Part shown: positions 63,927 through 64,000 of the stretch, in pieces
Position numbering within the stretch: position 1 is the stretch's first letter
Layout: each line of letters starts with the position of its first letter
Assembly (NCBI GenBank): GCA_000720995.1
Contig: JOEL01000006.1
Span: 150,256-214,255, forward strand
From: Streptomyces celluloflavus
Lineage (GTDB): Bacteria; Actinomycetota; Actinomycetes; Streptomycetales; Streptomycetaceae
DNA length: 64,000 bases
Direction: 5' to 3'
Translations under genes and position numbers: made by a program
Notes under the pieces: generated by a model
Told to the model about the DNA's origin: nothing
Database searches by the model: none
Seen by the model: the letters and a program-made list of their open reading frames with translations, nothing else

Positions 63927-64000
63927 ACAAGCCCTCGGCCTATTAGTACCAGTCAACTCCAACCGTTACCGGTCTTCCATATCTGGCCTATCAACCCAGT
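63927..64000 (-). rRNA. rrl: 23S rRNA, 3' end only (continues beyond window)
   Basis: The minus strand shows GGGTTGATAGGCCAGATATG near the window edge and GACTGGTACTAATAGGCCGA before the 3' end GGGCTTGT, the conserved last helix of actinobacterial 23S rRNA. The exact mature end is approximate. Only ~22 bases separate it from the truncated 5S, whereas the usual spacer is several times longer. Confidence 0.9.

Overview
The window is about 64 kb of very GC-rich DNA. Third codon positions are almost always G or C, GTG starts are common, and genes are packed into operons with 4-base ATGA/GTGA overlaps. Together with a streptogrisin-type secreted protease, a SepF-like protein, an Rpf-type cell-wall hydrolase and the order der / cmk / tyrA / aroH / scpB / scpA / parA / ald / pyrG / recN / nadK / tlyA, this points to a Streptomyces core chromosome. 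No transposase, integrase, prophage, CRISPR array or tRNA was recognised.

Layout. 0-2 kb: a partial slipin (SPFH) gene and a streptogrisin-B-like protease. 2.2-11.1 kb: one eight-gene leftward operon with two amino-acid-type ABC permeases, an ATPase, a solute-binding lipoprotein, two luciferase-like flavin monooxygenases, an FAD/NAD(P)-binding protein and a DUF1684 protein. It faces a rightward pair (GNAT acetyltransferase and a second solute-binding lipoprotein, 11.8-13.3 kb). This gene set closely parallels the Bacillus ytmI-tcyJKLMN-ytmO-ytnJ operon for uptake and breakdown of S-modified cysteines, so it is probably an actinobacterial route for recovering sulfur from modified amino acids. 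13.5-24.6 kb: sflA-like division gene, acyl-CoA dehydrogenase, MFS exporter, membrane mannosyltransferase, PAP2 phosphatase, I78 protease inhibitor, Rpf-like hydrolase and several conserved unknowns.

24.7-41 kb, nearly all leftward, is housekeeping: ribosome assembly (der), phospholipid acyltransferase, CMP kinase, tyrosine biosynthesis (aroH, tyrA), rRNA pseudouridine synthase, condensin partners scpA/scpB coupled to a ParA ATPase through an uncharacterised 216-residue protein, alanine dehydrogenase, an NB-ARC/TPR protein, a NUDIX hydrolase and CTP synthase. 41-52.4 kb holds a GH15 glucanase/trehalase, a PucR regulator, a glycosyltransferase and compact MraY-like transferase, recN, nadK, tlyA and an SCP2-domain protein. 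52.7-58.4 kb is a siderophore-iron uptake locus: two FecCD permeases and an ATPase face a binding lipoprotein and a siderophore-interacting reductase across an IdeR/DmdR-type iron box.

The right end has a NagD-type phosphatase, a DUF1015 protein, a TPR protein with an enormous Arg/Asp/Gly/Phe repeat domain, and the 3' end of a leftward rRNA operon. In that operon the 5S gene appears to have lost its first ~24 nt together with most of the 23S-5S spacer, which is one of the most unusual things seen here.
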